From assembly GCF_036865545.1 (NCBI RefSeq), contig NZ_CP142208.1, forward strand, positions 930,001-994,000: a stretch of 64,000 bases of DNA, written 5' to 3'. Below are positions 33,798 to 44,517 of this stretch, piece by piece. The stretch's first letter is position 1; every line of letters begins with the position of its first letter. The position numbers and the translations under genes are program-made. This stretch comes from Erwinia sp. E_sp_B01_1. GTDB taxonomy: Bacteria > Pseudomonadota > Gammaproteobacteria > Enterobacterales > Enterobacteriaceae. A model generated the notes under the pieces. The model saw nothing but the letters and a program-made list of their open reading frames with translations. It made no database searches and was not told the origin of the DNA.

Positions 33798-34414
33798 GCG
33801 ATTTTATCTATCCTGTTGCCGCCTGCATTGCAGGCGTGGACGAAGTAGGACGTGGTCCGCTGGTTGGGGCGGTAGTGACCGCTGCGGTAATCCTCGATCC
33901 TGCCAGGCCCATTGCCGGTCTGGCCGATTCCAAAAAGCTTTCAGAGAAACGCCGGCTGGCGTTATGTGAAGAGATCAAAGAGAAGGCGTTAAGCTGGAGC
34001 CTGGGTCGCGCAGAGCCGGAAGAGATCGACCAGCTCAATATTCTGCATGCTACCATGCTGGCCATGCAGCGTGCCGTCGCTGGCCTGCATATCACGCCTG
34101 ATTTTGTGCTGATTGATGGCAACCGTTGCCCGGCCCTGGCCATGCCTTCTCAGGCGGTGGTAAAGGGTGACAGCCTGGTGCGGGAAATCAGCGCCGCGTC
34201 TATTATTGCCAAAGTAACGCGCGATCGGGAGATGGCTGACCTGGACCTGCTGTTCCCGCAGTATGGATTCGCGCAGCACAAAGGGTATCCAACGGCGCTG
34301 CACATGGAAAAATTATCACTTCATGGCGTAACGCCGCATCACCGTCGCAGTTTTGCACCGGTGCGTAATGCGATACTGGATGCTGAAATAGCGGCATCAG
34401 CCGGGCTTCTCTAA
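33794..34414 (+). CDS. rnhB: Ribonuclease HII
   Basis: Removes ribonucleotides embedded in DNA and RNA of RNA-DNA hybrids. I place the start at the GTG at 33794, which overlaps the lpxB stop (GTGA) and gives 206 residues beginning [20 protein letters not shown], in line with E. coli (198 residues). Frame open upstream to 33641 lies inside lpxB. The acidic catalytic residues are in [10 protein letters not shown] (Asp-Glu) and in VLIDGNRCP, followed by [19 protein letters not shown]. Confidence 0.96.
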   Translation: MSDFIYPVAACIAGVDEVGRGPLVGAVVTAAVILDPARPIAGLADSKKLSEKRRLALCEEIKEKALSWSLGRAEPEEIDQLNILHATMLAMQRAVAGLHITPDFVLIDGNRCPALAMPSQAVVKGDSLVREISAASIIAKVTRDREMADLDLLFPQYGFAQHKGYPTALHMEKLSLHGVTPHHRRSFAPVRNAILDAEIAASAGLL

Positions 34415-34446
34415 TTTTCACCCCTGAGTCTTAAGTGGGATCCAAT

Positions 34447-37400
34447 ATGGCCGAACCTCGTTTTATTCATTTACGCGTTCACAGTGACTACTCCATGGTT
34501 GATGGATTAGCCAAAACTGTGCCGCTGGTGAAAAAAGCTGCCTCGCTGGGCATGCCGGCCATCGGGATCACCGACTATCTCAACCTGTGCGGCCTGGTAA
34601 AATTCTATGGTGGCGCTCACGGTCAGGGCGTAAAGCCGATTATCGGGGCGGATTTTAAAGTCAGCAGCGAAGCGATGGGCGATGATCTGGCCCAGCTCAC
34701 CGTGCTTGCTGCCAACAATGTGGGTTATCAGAATCTGACATTGTTGATCTCCAGAGCCTATCAGCGTGGCTATGGCGCCGCCGGACCGATTATCGATCGT
34801 GACTGGCTGATTGAACTCAGGGAAGGGTTGATCCTGATTTCCGGTGGACGCCGGGGCGATGTCGGCCAGATGTTACTGCGCGGCAATCATGCCCAGGTAG
34901 AAGAGTGTCTGGCGTTTTATCAGCTGCATTTTCCCGAATGCTACTATCTTGAACTGATCCGCACCGGCCGCCCTGATGAAGAGACCTGGGTACACGCCGG
35001 GGTTGAGCTGGCGATAAAACACGGTATTCCGGTGGTGGCAACCAATGAAGTCTGTTTCCTTGAAGAAGGGGACTTTGATGCACATGAAATCCGCGTCTCA
35101 ATTCACGATGGTTTTACCCTCGACGACCCTAAAAGACCCCGAAACTACAGTCCTCAGCAATACCTGCGCACCGAAGAAGAGATGTGCGAGCTGTTCTCGG
35201 ACATTCCCGAAGCGCTGGCTAACAGCGTAGAGATTGCTAAGCGTTGTAACGTGACTATCCGGCTGGGCGAATATTTCCTGCCGCAGTTTCCTACGGGGGA
35301 GATGAGCACCGAAGATTTCCTGGTGATGAAATCCCGCGAAGGACTGGAAGAACGTCTGGAGTTTCTCTTTCCCGATCCCGCTGTACGGGCAGAGAAGCGG
35401 CCTGAATATGACGATCGCCTTGAACTCGAACTGGGCGTTATCAACCAGATGGGGTTCCCGGGTTACTTCCTGATCGTAATGGAATTTATCCAGTGGTCGA
35501 AGGATAACGACGTGCCGGTAGGGCCGGGTCGTGGCTCCGGTGCGGGATCGCTGGTGGCTTACGCGCTGAAAATTACCGACCTTGATCCGCTGGAATTCGA
35601 TCTGCTGTTTGAACGTTTCCTCAACCCGGAACGTGTTTCGATGCCTGACTTCGACGTCGACTTCTGCATGGAAAAGCGCGATCTGGTGATTGAGCATGTG
35701 GCCGAGATGTATGGCCGTAAAGCGGTATCGCAGATTATCACCTTCGGTACCATGGCGGCTAAAGCGGTTATTCGTGACGTGGGTCGCGTGCTGGGCCACC
35801 CTTATGGTTTTGTCGATCGCATCTCTAAACTGATCCCGCCCGATCCAGGCATGACGCTGGAGAAAGCCTTTGCGGCAGAACCCCAGCTTCCGGAAATTTA
35901 CGAAGCTGACGAAGAAGTGAAAGCGCTGATCGATATGGCGCGGAAACTGGAAGGCGTCACGCGTAATGCCGGTAAGCATGCCGGGGGCGTGGTGATCGCG
36001 CCAACCCAGATTACCGACTTCGCACCGCTTTATTGCGATGAGAATGGCAACTATCCGGTCACGCAGTTCGACAAAAATGATGTGGAATATGCCGGTCTGG
36101 TGAAGTTCGACTTCCTCGGCCTGCGTACGCTGACCATCATCGACTGGGCGCTGGAGATGATCAACGCCCGTCGTGAGAAGCAGGGCGAACCGCCGATAGA
36201 TATCGCCGCGATACCGCTTGAAGATAAAAAAAGTTTCGATATGCTGCAGCGCTCGGAGACCACGGCGGTGTTCCAGCTTGAATCCCGCGGCATGAAAGAT
36301 CTGATTAAACGCCTGAAGCCAGACTGCTTCGAGGATATGATCGCGCTGGTGGCCCTGTTCCGTCCTGGCCCGCTGCAATCTGGCATGGTAGATAACTTTA
36401 TTGACCGTAAGCACGGACGTGAAGCGATTTCCTATCCGGACATCGAATGGCAGCACGAATCCCTGAAGCCGGTGCTGGAGCCGACCTATGGCATCATCCT
36501 GTATCAGGAACAGGTAATGCAGATTGCCCAGGTGCTGGCGGGTTACAGCCTTGGCGGTGCGGATATGCTGCGTCGTGCGATGGGTAAAAAGAACCCGGTC
36601 GAGATGGCCAAGCAGCGCGGCGGGTTTGAGGATGGCGCTAAGTCGCGTGGCATTGATGGTGAGCTGGCGATTAAAATCTTTGACCTGGTGGAGAAATTTG
36701 CCGGCTACGGTTTTAACAAATCCCACTCCGCCGCCTATGCGCTGGTCTCTTATCAGACACTGTGGCTGAAAGCGCACTACCCGGCGGAATTTATGGCCGC
36801 GGTAATGACCGCCGATATGGACAACACCGAGAAGGTGGTGGGGCTGGTCGACGAATGCTGGCGCATGGGGCTGAAAGTGTTGCCGCCAGATATCAACTCT
36901 GGCCTGTACCAGTTCCACGTTAACGATGAGGGTGAGATCGTTTACGGCATCGGCGCGATCAAAGGCGTCGGCGAAGGCCCGATTGAAGCGATTATTGAAG
37001 CACGTAATGAAGACGGCTATTTCCGGGAGCTGTTTGATCTCTGTGCGCGCACAGACACCAAAAAGCTGAATAAGCGGGTGCTGGAAAAACTGGTGATGTC
37101 CGGGGCGTTTGATCGCCTTGGCCCGCACCGTGCAGCGCTGATGAGCGCATTGCCTGAAGCGCTGAAAGCAGCCGATCAGCATGCCAAAGCGGAAGCTACC
37201 GGCCAGGCTGATATGTTCGGTGTGCTGGCAGAAGAGCCGGCACACATCGAAAAATCTTATGCAGATATCAAGCCCTGGCCTGAACAGATTCAGCTGGATG
37301 GCGAAAGAGAAACTCTGGGGCTTTACTTAACCGGGCACCCGATCAATCAGTATCTGAAAGAGATCGAGCGCTACGTTGGGGGAACGCGCCTTAAAGACAT

Positions 37401-37929
37401 GCATCCAACTGACCGTGGCAAAATGACCATGGCTGTTGGTCTGGTGGTGGCGGCCCGCGTAATGGTAACAAAACGCGGTAACCGTATCGGCATCTGTACG
37501 CTGGACGATCGCTCTGGTCGTCTGGAAGTGATGCTGTTTACCGATGCACTTGAGAAGTTCCAGCATCTGCTGGAAAAAGACCGTATCCTGATCGTCAGCG
37601 GACAGGTCAGCTTCGATGACTTCAGTGGGGGGCTCAAAATGACCGCCCGCGATGTGATGGACATTGATGAAGCCCGTGAAAAATATGCACGCGGGCTTGC
37701 TATCTCGCTGACGGACAGGCAAATTGATGACCAGCTTTTAAACCGTCTCCGTCAATCCCTGGAACCTTATCGTTCGGGGACTATTCCGGTACATCTCTAT
37801 TACCAGAGAGAGGATGCACGGGCGAAGTTGCGCTTTGGCGCAGCATGGCGCGTGTCACCCAGCGATCGTTTGCTCAATGAGCTACGTTCGCTGATAGGGT
37901 CGGAGCAGGTGGAACTGGAGTTTGACTAA
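34447..37929 (+). CDS. dnaE: DNA polymerase III alpha subunit DnaE
   Basis: Catalytic polymerase of the replicative holoenzyme. From the ATG at 34447 ([20 protein letters not shown]) it has 1160 residues, identical to E. coli. The in-frame GTG at 34435 would add 4 residues without support. Domains in order: PHP (about 1-270), palm with the catalytic aspartates in [10 protein letters not shown], thumb and fingers, HhH, and the OB fold (about 990-1070). The internal beta-clamp-binding motif is seen in GQADMFGVL. It sits between rnhB and accA as in E. coli. Confidence 0.99.
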   Translation: MAEPRFIHLRVHSDYSMVDGLAKTVPLVKKAASLGMPAIGITDYLNLCGLVKFYGGAHGQGVKPIIGADFKVSSEAMGDDLAQLTVLAANNVGYQNLTLLISRAYQRGYGAAGPIIDRDWLIELREGLILISGGRRGDVGQMLLRGNHAQVEECLAFYQLHFPECYYLELIRTGRPDEETWVHAGVELAIKHGIPVVATNEVCFLEEGDFDAHEIRVSIHDGFTLDDPKRPRNYSPQQYLRTEEEMCELFSDIPEALANSVEIAKRCNVTIRLGEYFLPQFPTGEMSTEDFLVMKSREGLEERLEFLFPDPAVRAEKRPEYDDRLELELGVINQMGFPGYFLIVMEFIQWSKDNDVPVGPGRGSGAGSLVAYALKITDLDPLEFDLLFERFLNPERVSMPDFDVDFCMEKRDLVIEHVAEMYGRKAVSQIITFGTMAAKAVIRDVGRVLGHPYGFVDRISKLIPPDPGMTLEKAFAAEPQLPEIYEADEEVKALIDMARKLEGVTRNAGKHAGGVVIAPTQITDFAPLYCDENGNYPVTQFDKNDVEYAGLVKFDFLGLRTLTIIDWALEMINARREKQGEPPIDIAAIPLEDKKSFDMLQRSETTAVFQLESRGMKDLIKRLKPDCFEDMIALVALFRPGPLQSGMVDNFIDRKHGREAISYPDIEWQHESLKPVLEPTYGIILYQEQVMQIAQVLAGYSLGGADMLRRAMGKKNPVEMAKQRGGFEDGAKSRGIDGELAIKIFDLVEKFAGYGFNKSHSAAYALVSYQTLWLKAHYPAEFMAAVMTADMDNTEKVVGLVDECWRMGLKVLPPDINSGLYQFHVNDEGEIVYGIGAIKGVGEGPIEAIIEARNEDGYFRELFDLCARTDTKKLNKRVLEKLVMSGAFDRLGPHRAALMSALPEALKAADQHAKAEATGQADMFGVLAEEPAHIEKSYADIKPWPEQIQLDGERETLGLYLTGHPINQYLKEIERYVGGTRLKDMHPTDRGKMTMAVGLVVAARVMVTKRGNRIGICTLDDRSGRLEVMLFTDALEKFQHLLEKDRILIVSGQVSFDDFSGGLKMTARDVMDIDEAREKYARGLAISLTDRQIDDQLLNRLRQSLEPYRSGTIPVHLYYQREDARAKLRFGAAWRVSPSDRLLNELRSLIGSEQVELEFD

Positions 37930-37941
37930 AACAGGAATATT

Positions 37942-38901
37942 ATGAGTCTTAATTACCTGGATTTCGAACAGCCAATCGCAGAACTTGAAGCGAAAATTGA
38001 TTCGCTCAAGTCGGTTGGCCGTCAGGATGAAAAACTGGATATTAATCTGGATGAAGAAGTTCAACGTCTGCGTGAAAAAAGCGTAGAGCTGACTCGCAAG
38101 ATCTTCTCCGATTTAGGTGCATGGCAGATCGCGCAGCTGGCGCGTCACCCTTTGCGTCCTTATACGCTGGACTATGTCCGCAACGTATTTACTGATTTTG
38201 ACGAGCTGGCTGGCGATCGCGCCTATGCGGATGATAAAGCCATTGTTGGCGGTATCGCTCGTCTGGAAGGTCGCCCGGTGATGATCATTGGTCATCAGAA
38301 AGGCCGCGAAACCAAAGAGAAAATTCGTCGTAACTTCGGCATGCCGGCACCAGAAGGCTACCGTAAGGCGCTGCGTCTGATGGAGATGGCCGAGCGTTTC
38401 AATATGCCGATCATCACCTTTATCGACACGCCAGGTGCTTACCCGGGTGTGGGTGCAGAAGAACGCGGTCAGTCTGAGGCTATCGCACGCAACCTGCGTG
38501 AGATGTCTGGCCTGACAGTGCCGGTTATCTGCACCGTCATCGGTGAAGGCGGTTCCGGTGGTGCGCTGGCCATCGGCGTGGGCGACAAAGTAAATATGCT
38601 GCAGTACAGCACCTATTCGGTGATTTCACCGGAAGGCTGTGCGTCAATTCTGTGGAAAAGCGCGGACAAAGCGCCACTGGCTGCAGAAGCGATGGGCATT
38701 GTGGCGCCTCGTCTGAAAGAGCTGAAGCTGATCGATACAGTGATCCCTGAACCACTGGGTGGTGCACACCGCAACCCGCTGGCAATTGGTGCCTCACTGA
38801 AAGCCCAGCTGCTGGCTGATTTAGCCGATCTGGATGTACTGAGTAAAGAAGAGCTGCTGGACCGTCGTTACCAGCGTCTGATGAACTACGGCTACGCCTG
38901 A
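37942..38901 (+). CDS. accA: Acetyl-CoA carboxylase carboxyltransferase alpha subunit AccA
   Basis: With AccD it transfers CO2 from carboxybiotin to acetyl-CoA, making malonyl-CoA for fatty-acid synthesis. It has 319 residues, the E. coli length. Crotonase-fold oxyanion-hole regions are visible in [20 protein letters not shown] and [15 protein letters not shown]. The start lies 12 bp after dnaE, and a long-stem terminator follows the stop. Confidence 0.98.
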   Translation: MSLNYLDFEQPIAELEAKIDSLKSVGRQDEKLDINLDEEVQRLREKSVELTRKIFSDLGAWQIAQLARHPLRPYTLDYVRNVFTDFDELAGDRAYADDKAIVGGIARLEGRPVMIIGHQKGRETKEKIRRNFGMPAPEGYRKALRLMEMAERFNMPIITFIDTPGAYPGVGAEERGQSEAIARNLREMSGLTVPVICTVIGEGGSGGALAIGVGDKVNMLQYSTYSVISPEGCASILWKSADKAPLAAEAMGIVAPRLKELKLIDTVIPEPLGGAHRNPLAIGASLKAQLLADLADLDVLSKEELLDRRYQRLMNYGYA

Positions 38902-38921
38902 TAGCTGACCGGCTCGCAAAG

Positions 38922-38991
38922 GCGGGTTCCGGACCCTGACTGTTGTGGAGAGTAATCTTCCGGCAGCCTGGCGTCGGAACCCGCTTTTTTT
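38922..38991 (+). terminator. Long-loop intrinsic terminator after accA
   Basis: gcgggttccg (38922-38931) pairs perfectly with cggaacccgc (38975-38984), enclosing about 43 bases, and is followed directly by seven T. The large loop is unusual for a rho-independent terminator. Confidence 0.8.
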
Positions 38992-39070
38992 ATGCCCCTG
39001 AATTTTTCCCCATCCCCGGCGTCATCTTCGCTATGCTTACCCCCAGCAGTATTAATACCAGGAGGTAAGT

Positions 39071-41218
39071 TTGAATATCATCGCGATCATGGGACCGCAT
39101 AACGCATTCTATAAAGATGAACCCATCCGTGAGCTGGACGGATCGCTGAAAACCCAGGGATTCCAGACCATCTATCCCAAAGATGCCAACGACCTGCTCA
39201 AGCTGATTGAACACAATCCCCGAATTTGCGGCGTGGTCTTTGACTGGGATGAGTACAGCATGGATTTGTGCAGCGAGATCCAATTGCTGAACGAGTATCT
39301 GCCGCTCTACGCTTTTATCAACACTCACTCCACTATGGACGTGAGCATCAATGAAATGCGCATGGCTATCTGGTTCTTTGAATATGGTTTGGGCGCGTCA
39401 GAGGAGATCGCTGAGCGCATTCGCCAGTACACCAACGAATACATTGATACCATTACGCCGCCGTTGACCAAAGCGCTGTTCACTTACGTGAAAGAGGGCA
39501 AATACACCTTCTGTACGCCAGGCCATATGGCCGGTACGGCTTTCCAGAAAAGCCCGGTAGGCACGCTGTTTTATGACTTCTTCGGCGCCAACACGCTGAA
39601 AGCGGATATCTCAATTTCCGTTACTGAACTGGGATCGCTGCTTGATCATACCGGCCCGCATCTGGAAGCCGAAGAGTACGTGGCCCGCACCTTTGGCGCC
39701 GAGCAGAGCTACATGGTCACCAACGGCACCTCCACCTCCAATAAAATTGTCGGAATGTATGCCGCAGCAGCAGGCAGCACGGTACTGATTGACCGTAACT
39801 GTCACAAATCGCTGACCCATTTGCTAATGATGAGTGACATCATTCCCATCTGGCTGAAGCCCACCCGTAATGCGCTGGGCATTCTTGGCGGCATCCCGAA
39901 GAGAGAGTTCACTAAAGAGAGCATTGCGCTGAAAGTCGCTCAGACCGAACGGGCAACCTGGCCGGTCCATGCGGTAATTACCAACTCTACCTATGATGGC
40001 CTGCTGTATAACACGCAATACATTAAAGAGACGCTGGACGTCCCGTCGATTCATTTCGATTCTGCCTGGGTGCCCTACACCAATTTCCATCCCATCTATC
40101 AGGGGCTCAGCGGCATGAGCGGTGAACGCACGCCGGGGAAAGTGATCTACGAAACCCAGTCGACGCACAAACTGCTGGCGGCTTTCTCCCAGGCTTCGTT
40201 AATTCATATCAAAGGCGACTACGACGAACAGACGTTCAACGAAGCCTATATGATGCATACCACCACTTCGCCTAATTATGCCATTGTCGCTTCGATTGAG
40301 ACGGCTGCGGCAATGCTCAGGGGGAATCCCGGCAGGCGGCTGATCAACCGTTCGGTGGAGCGGGCCCTGCATTTTCGTCGTGAAGTGCAGCGGCTGCGTG
40401 AAGAGTCTGAAGGATGGTTCTTCGATATCTGGCAGCCGGAGGGGGTCGATGAGCCAGAATGCTGGGCGATCCAACCCGGTGAAGAGGAGTGGCATGGCTT
40501 TTTGGATGCGGATGCCGATCATATGTATCTGGATCCGATCAAAGTTACTATTCTGACGCCCGGCATGAGCGAACAGGGAATGATGTCCGAAGAGGGCATC
40601 CCGGCGGCGCTGGTGGCAAAATATCTGGACGAGCGCGGCGTAGTGGTGGAAAAAACCGGCCCGTACAATCTGTTATTCCTGTTCAGTATCGGCATAGATA
40701 AAACCAAAGCAATGAGTGTGTTACGTGGGCTGACTGAATTCAAACGAGCCTACGATCTTAATCTGCGGGTCAAAAACATGCTGCCGGATCTTTATGCTGA
40801 GGATCCTGACTTCTACCGGAATATGCGGATCCAGGATCTGGCTCAGGGGATCCACACGCTGATCCGCGATCATGATCTTCCACGTTTGATGTTGCAGGCC
40901 TTTGACACGCTGCCCGAAATGAAAATGACGCCACATCAGATGTTTCAGCAGCAGGTGAAGGGCAATATCGAAACGGTGGAGATCGGTAAGCTCGTCGGAC
41001 GCATCTCTGCCAATATGATCCTGCCTTATCCGCCGGGTGTTCCGGTGGTCATGCCGGGTGAAATGATTACCGAGGAGAGCAGGGCGGTACTCGATTTTCT
41101 GCTGATGCTCTGCACTATCGGTAAACATTACCCCGGTTTTGAAACCGATATCCACGGTGCGAAGCTGACGGAAGAGGGTGAGTATCTGGTGCGCGTGTTG
41201 AAAACGCCGGGCAAATGA
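39071..41218 (+). CDS. ldcC: Constitutive-type lysine decarboxylase LdcC
   Basis: PLP enzyme that decarboxylates lysine to cadaverine with proton uptake. It has 715 residues (E. coli LdcC 713) and starts with TTG at 39071, supported by a strong aggaggt five bases upstream. The N-terminal wing domain (about 1-130) has the CheY-like fold pattern CGVVFDWDEYS. The PLP lysine is in ETQSTHKLLAAFSQAS (about residue 367). It lies downstream of accA, the ldcC and not the cadA context. Confidence 0.95.
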   Translation: MNIIAIMGPHNAFYKDEPIRELDGSLKTQGFQTIYPKDANDLLKLIEHNPRICGVVFDWDEYSMDLCSEIQLLNEYLPLYAFINTHSTMDVSINEMRMAIWFFEYGLGASEEIAERIRQYTNEYIDTITPPLTKALFTYVKEGKYTFCTPGHMAGTAFQKSPVGTLFYDFFGANTLKADISISVTELGSLLDHTGPHLEAEEYVARTFGAEQSYMVTNGTSTSNKIVGMYAAAAGSTVLIDRNCHKSLTHLLMMSDIIPIWLKPTRNALGILGGIPKREFTKESIALKVAQTERATWPVHAVITNSTYDGLLYNTQYIKETLDVPSIHFDSAWVPYTNFHPIYQGLSGMSGERTPGKVIYETQSTHKLLAAFSQASLIHIKGDYDEQTFNEAYMMHTTTSPNYAIVASIETAAAMLRGNPGRRLINRSVERALHFRREVQRLREESEGWFFDIWQPEGVDEPECWAIQPGEEEWHGFLDADADHMYLDPIKVTILTPGMSEQGMMSEEGIPAALVAKYLDERGVVVEKTGPYNLLFLFSIGIDKTKAMSVLRGLTEFKRAYDLNLRVKNMLPDLYAEDPDFYRNMRIQDLAQGIHTLIRDHDLPRLMLQAFDTLPEMKMTPHQMFQQQVKGNIETVEIGKLVGRISANMILPYPPGVPVVMPGEMITEESRAVLDFLLMLCTIGKHYPGFETDIHGAKLTEEGEYLVRVLKTPGK

Positions 41219-41294
41219 TTCCAGAATTGTGCCCTTGTCGGCAGGCAGGAGCTTGCGTAGGGTAGGGCACAGAAGCCACGATCAAGGAGTTATT

Positions 41295-41684
41295 ATGTTA
41301 GGTATCAAGCAGGTTCACCATATCGCTATTATCGCCAGCCAGTATCAGGTGAGTAAGGCCTTTTACTGCGATATTCTGGGCTTTACCCTGATGGGCGAGG
41401 TGTACCGTGAGGCGCGTGATTCCTGGAAAGGGGACCTGGCCCTGAACGGCGAATACACCATAGAGCTGTTCTCCTTCCCCTCTGTTCCCACGCGGCCTAC
41501 TCAGCCTGAAGCCTGCGGCCTTCGTCATCTGGCCTTCACGGTGGAGGATATTGAGGCGGCTAAACAGCACCTGGAAAGGCACGGCGTAGTTTGCGAACCT
41601 GTCCGCGTCGATCCATTGACGGACAAGCGTTATACCTTCTTCCCGGATCCGGATGGTTTGCCGCTGGAGCTTTATCAGGCGTAA
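41295..41684 (+). CDS. yaeR: VOC-family (glyoxalase-like) protein YaeR
   Basis: Vicinal-oxygen-chelate superfamily protein, 129 residues from the ATG at 41295 (SD aaggag), identical in length to E. coli YaeR. The substrate is not established. Metal-ligand candidates are His8/9 (QVHHIAI), His in LRHLAFTVED, and Glu in LPLELYQA at the C-terminus. It lies 76 bp after ldcC and 61 bp before tilS. The frame upstream from 41229 has no family match. Confidence 0.93.
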   Translation: MLGIKQVHHIAIIASQYQVSKAFYCDILGFTLMGEVYREARDSWKGDLALNGEYTIELFSFPSVPTRPTQPEACGLRHLAFTVEDIEAAKQHLERHGVVCEPVRVDPLTDKRYTFFPDPDGLPLELYQA

Positions 41685-41745
41685 TATAGGGCCATACTGA
41701 CCCGGTCAGCCCTGACCGGGTCGCCAGCGCCCAAACGGAATTTTC

Positions 41746-43044
41746 ATGTCACTTCATGCACTTGCTCAGCACCTCGCCGGACATCAGCATCTGCTGGTGG
41801 GGTTCAGTGGCGGGCTGGATTCAACCGTCCTGCTGCACCAGCTGGTGAGGCTACGTCAACAACAGCCCGACCTTCATCTTCGTGCAATCCACATTCATCA
41901 TGGCCTGAGCCCCCTGGCGGATGGCTGGGTTGAACATTGCCGCCAGCAGTGCCAGAGCTGGAAGGTCGAGCTGGATGTGGTGCGAGTCACGCTGGAGAAA
42001 GACAAAGGGATTGAAGCCGCAGCCCGTAAGGCCCGCTATCAGGCTTTTTCTGAACAGTTGCGGTCTGGCGAATGCCTGCTCACCGCTCAGCATCAGGACG
42101 ATCAGTGTGAAACGCTGTTGCTGGCGCTTAAGCGTGGCAGTGGGCCTGCCGGGCTGGCTGCCATGCCGTTACAGAGCCTGTTAGGAAGCCACAGGCTGTT
42201 ACGCCCGCTGTTGTCTCAAACGCGCCAGAATCTGGAATCCTGGGCTGAGGAGCATGCGCTGTGCTGGATAGAAGATGAGAGCAATCAGGACACCCGATTT
42301 GATCGTAATTTTCTTCGTCAGGCAGTGATCCCCACGCTGGTTACCCGCTGGCCGCACTTTGGCCGCGCGGTAGCCCGCAGCGCCCAGTTATGTGGTGAGC
42401 AGGAACAGCTGCTGGATGAGTTACTGGCGGAGTCACTCAGCGAACTGGTGGGCGAGGCGGGCGGGCTGTCATGGCGTCCGTTACTGGCGATGAGTGAGGT
42501 TCGCCGGGCAGCACTGCTCAGGCGCTGGATTGCTCTGCAGCAGGGGCTGATGCCCTCCAGAGAGTCTTTACAACGTATCTGGCAGGAAGTGGCCTGTAGC
42601 CGTGAAGATGCCGACCCCCGCATGCGCCTGGGAAATCATGAAGTACGGCGTTTTCGTGACCGACTTTACTGGCTGGCGCTGAGCGAGCCGGTGGCCGGGG
42701 TGATCCTGAACTGGCCGCTGGCTGAAACAACCCTAGCTCTGCCTGAAGGGCTGGGCTGTCTGCGATGGGATGAGCAGGGCATTCAGGTGCGTGCTCCCCT
42801 GCCTGGAGAAGCGGTCAGCGTGCGGTTTCAGGCAAAAGGCAAATTCCATATTCTTGAGCGGGCAGGTAGCCGGCCCCTGAAAAAAATCTGGCAGGAGAGG
42901 GGCATCCCTCCCTGGCTGAGAGAACGTACACCCTTACTTTTTTATGGCGAGACTTTGATCGCCGCAGCAGGGCAGTTTGTGACCCGGGAAGGTAATCCGG
43001 AAAACCAGCCCTGCTGGCACCTGAACTGGATACAAGCGCAATGA
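41746..43044 (+). CDS. tilS: tRNA(Ile)-lysidine synthase TilS
   Basis: Modifies C34 of the CAU-anticodon tRNA-Ile to lysidine so that it reads AUA. It has 432 residues, the E. coli length. The PP-loop motif SGGLDS is at residues 21-26 (LLVGFSGGLDSTVLLHQL). The central helical domain and the C-terminal tRNA-binding domain (from about 355, with PGEAVSVRFQAKGKFHILER) follow. Its stop overlaps the ATG of a cytochrome c gene, which is not the case in E. coli. Confidence 0.97.
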   Translation: MSLHALAQHLAGHQHLLVGFSGGLDSTVLLHQLVRLRQQQPDLHLRAIHIHHGLSPLADGWVEHCRQQCQSWKVELDVVRVTLEKDKGIEAAARKARYQAFSEQLRSGECLLTAQHQDDQCETLLLALKRGSGPAGLAAMPLQSLLGSHRLLRPLLSQTRQNLESWAEEHALCWIEDESNQDTRFDRNFLRQAVIPTLVTRWPHFGRAVARSAQLCGEQEQLLDELLAESLSELVGEAGGLSWRPLLAMSEVRRAALLRRWIALQQGLMPSRESLQRIWQEVACSREDADPRMRLGNHEVRRFRDRLYWLALSEPVAGVILNWPLAETTLALPEGLGCLRWDEQGIQVRAPLPGEAVSVRFQAKGKFHILERAGSRPLKKIWQERGIPPWLRERTPLLFYGETLIAAAGQFVTREGNPENQPCWHLNWIQAQ

Positions 43045-43352
43045 AAAAAACAGCGTTAACCCTGGCACTTCTCGCTTTTGGTTTACCCTGCCTGGCTGAC
43101 GGCAATATTCAGGCAGGCCAGCAGAAGGCCAGCCGCTGCCAGGCCTGTCATGGTACGGCGGGGAAAGCGAACGTTCCACTTTATCCTCATCTGGCCGGGC
43201 AAAATGCAGCCTACCTGAGCCATGCGTTACAGGCTTATCAAAAAGGTGAGCGAAATGGCGGACAGGCGGAAGTGATGAAGGCGTTTGTTTCGGGACTTAG
43301 TGCGGGGGATATTGACGATTTGGCTGCGTATTATGCCTCGCTGAAACCCTGA
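43041..43352 (+). CDS. Small class I cytochrome c, coupled to tilS
   Basis: Encodes a 103-residue precursor. The signal peptide MKKTALTLALLAFGLPCLAD (cleavage near residue 19) exports it to the periplasm. The heme-binding motif is C33-Q-A-C36-H37 (SRCQACHGTA), and the distal methionine ligand is probably Met79 (AEVMKAF). The overall size and the pattern YPHLAGQNAAYLSHAL are those of small c553/c4-type electron carriers. The ATG overlaps the tilS TGA by four bases, so it is translated by reinitiation. E. coli K-12 has no gene here. Redox partners cannot be told from the window, and maturation would need a Ccm system elsewhere. Confidence 0.9.
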   Translation: MKKTALTLALLAFGLPCLADGNIQAGQQKASRCQACHGTAGKANVPLYPHLAGQNAAYLSHALQAYQKGERNGGQAEVMKAFVSGLSAGDIDDLAAYYASLKP

Positions 43353-43363
43353 AGAGGAGGCTG

Positions 43364-43383
43364 GGGCGGAAAGGATTCCGCCC
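43364..43383. terminator. Hairpin between convergent cytochrome c gene and rof
   Basis: gggcggaa (43364-43371) pairs with ttccgccc (43376-43383) around agga. There is no clear T-run in either direction, so its termination role is uncertain. Confidence 0.4.
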
Positions 43384-43389
43384 GGGGGA

Positions 43390-43653
43390 TTAATCAGATT
43401 CGCTGACCACTACGGTGCCCAGTTCCGGATGACTGTAGCTGGCGATATGGTCCAGCCGCAGTTCACGAATTTCGCCCGAAAGATCGATAGCCAGATATTC
43501 AACGTTTTTACGTGACACCATATCAGTGGCTTTGGCATTGAGTTTTTCACCATCTTTCAGTTCCAGGGCCAGCATCCAGCTGTTCTGGCAGGCGAGTTCC
43601 AGTTGGTCGTAATCGTCGCAGTTTATCGGTTTGTAGGCTTCATTCGTCAACAT
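43390..43653 (-). CDS. rof: Rho-binding antiterminator Rof
   Basis: Small Sm-like protein that binds and inhibits the termination factor Rho. It has 87 residues (E. coli 84-86). The core [15 protein letters not shown] and [19 protein letters not shown] is nearly identical to E. coli. It starts with ATG at 43653 and overlaps the yaeP stop by 14 bases, so yaeP and rof are one coupled unit. Confidence 0.95.
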   Translation of the reverse strand: MLTNEAYKPINCDDYDQLELACQNSWMLALELKDGEKLNAKATDMVSRKNVEYLAIDLSGEIRELRLDHIASYSHPELGTVVVSESD

Positions 43654-43840
43654 AATCGCTCACCAATAAGTTTGCAGCAGCAAAAGCTGCCTGTTCCCTG
43701 ATGGAAGAGTGTAGCTCAGGATTTGCCGCTACCTCATCAAGTGCCTTTAAAACGCAACCTAATGCGTCTGGCACATATCCCAGATCGCCGCTGCCAATTT
43801 CAGCGTACTTGCGGCGAACTAATTCACAATATTTTTGCAT
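43640..43840 (-). CDS. yaeP: UPF0253 family protein YaeP
   Basis: Conserved small protein of unknown function, 66 residues from the ATG at 43840 ([20 protein letters not shown]), the E. coli length. A gagg SD lies 5-7 bases upstream of this ATG and favours it over the in-frame GTG at 43846. [20 protein letters not shown] and the ending [10 protein letters not shown] are near-identical to E. coli. First gene of yaeP-rof, divergent from yaeQ. Confidence 0.93.
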   Translation of the reverse strand: MQKYCELVRRKYAEIGSGDLGYVPDALGCVLKALDEVAANPELHSSIREQAAFAAANLLVSDYVDE

Positions 43841-43962
43841 GGACACCTCACTCAGGGTTGCTCTTTAACGACTATAACACAGGCTTTTGCGTGAAATCAG
43901 CCTGACGGCGAGTGATTTGCTGTGTCAACGGGTTACAATAGCCCATTACGATAAGGAACCCC

Positions 43963-44517
43963 ATGGCACTTAAAGCGACAATTTATAAAGCGACGGTTAA
44001 CGTTGCAGATATGGACAGAAATGTTTTTCTCGACAGTAACCTTACGCTGGCCCGCCATCCGTCAGAAACGGAAGAGCGGCTGATGCTGCGGCTGTTAGCC
44101 TGGCTGGTGAACGCCCATGAGCGGCTGCTTTTTACCCGGGGCTTAAGTGCAGAAGATGAGCCAGAGATCTGGCTGATGAACGACCATAACGGGATTGAAG
44201 TCTGGGTTGAGCTGGGCCTGCCGGAAGAGAGAAGGGTGAAAAGAGCCTGTAATCGCTCAGCCAGCGTATACTTATACACCTATAACGGGCGGGCCGCGCA
44301 GGTCTGGTGGCAGCAAAACCAGAGCAAGCTGGCCCAGCAGGATAACCTGACCGTGCGTTTTCTGGATGATGAGCAGCTGAAAGCGTTAACGCTTCTGGCA
44401 TCACGCTCGATGACGTTGCAGGCGACGATTCAGGATGGCACTATCTGGCTTTCCGACGAGCAGAACCATCTTGAGCTACGTTTCACCGACTGGTTGATTA
44501 ACGGCAAACTGGTATGA
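43963..44517 (+). CDS. yaeQ: YaeQ family protein
   Basis: Conserved cytosolic protein with a restriction-endonuclease-like (PD-(D/E)XK) fold in known structures; its function is unsettled. It has 184 residues (E. coli 181). [20 protein letters not shown] and the active-site-like segments EPEIWLMND and [20 protein letters not shown] are recognisable. An SD ataagga precedes the ATG. Its stop overlaps the arfB start (ATGA). Confidence 0.94.
   Translation: MALKATIYKATVNVADMDRNVFLDSNLTLARHPSETEERLMLRLLAWLVNAHERLLFTRGLSAEDEPEIWLMNDHNGIEVWVELGLPEERRVKRACNRSASVYLYTYNGRAAQVWWQQNQSKLAQQDNLTVRFLDDEQLKALTLLASRSMTLQATIQDGTIWLSDEQNHLELRFTDWLINGKLV

Noticed and set aside
35098..37245. 715-codon open frame antisense to dnaE
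   Set aside because: dnaE is unmistakable on the other strand. The antisense frame has low-complexity composition typical of shadow frames, no SD and no recognisable domain.
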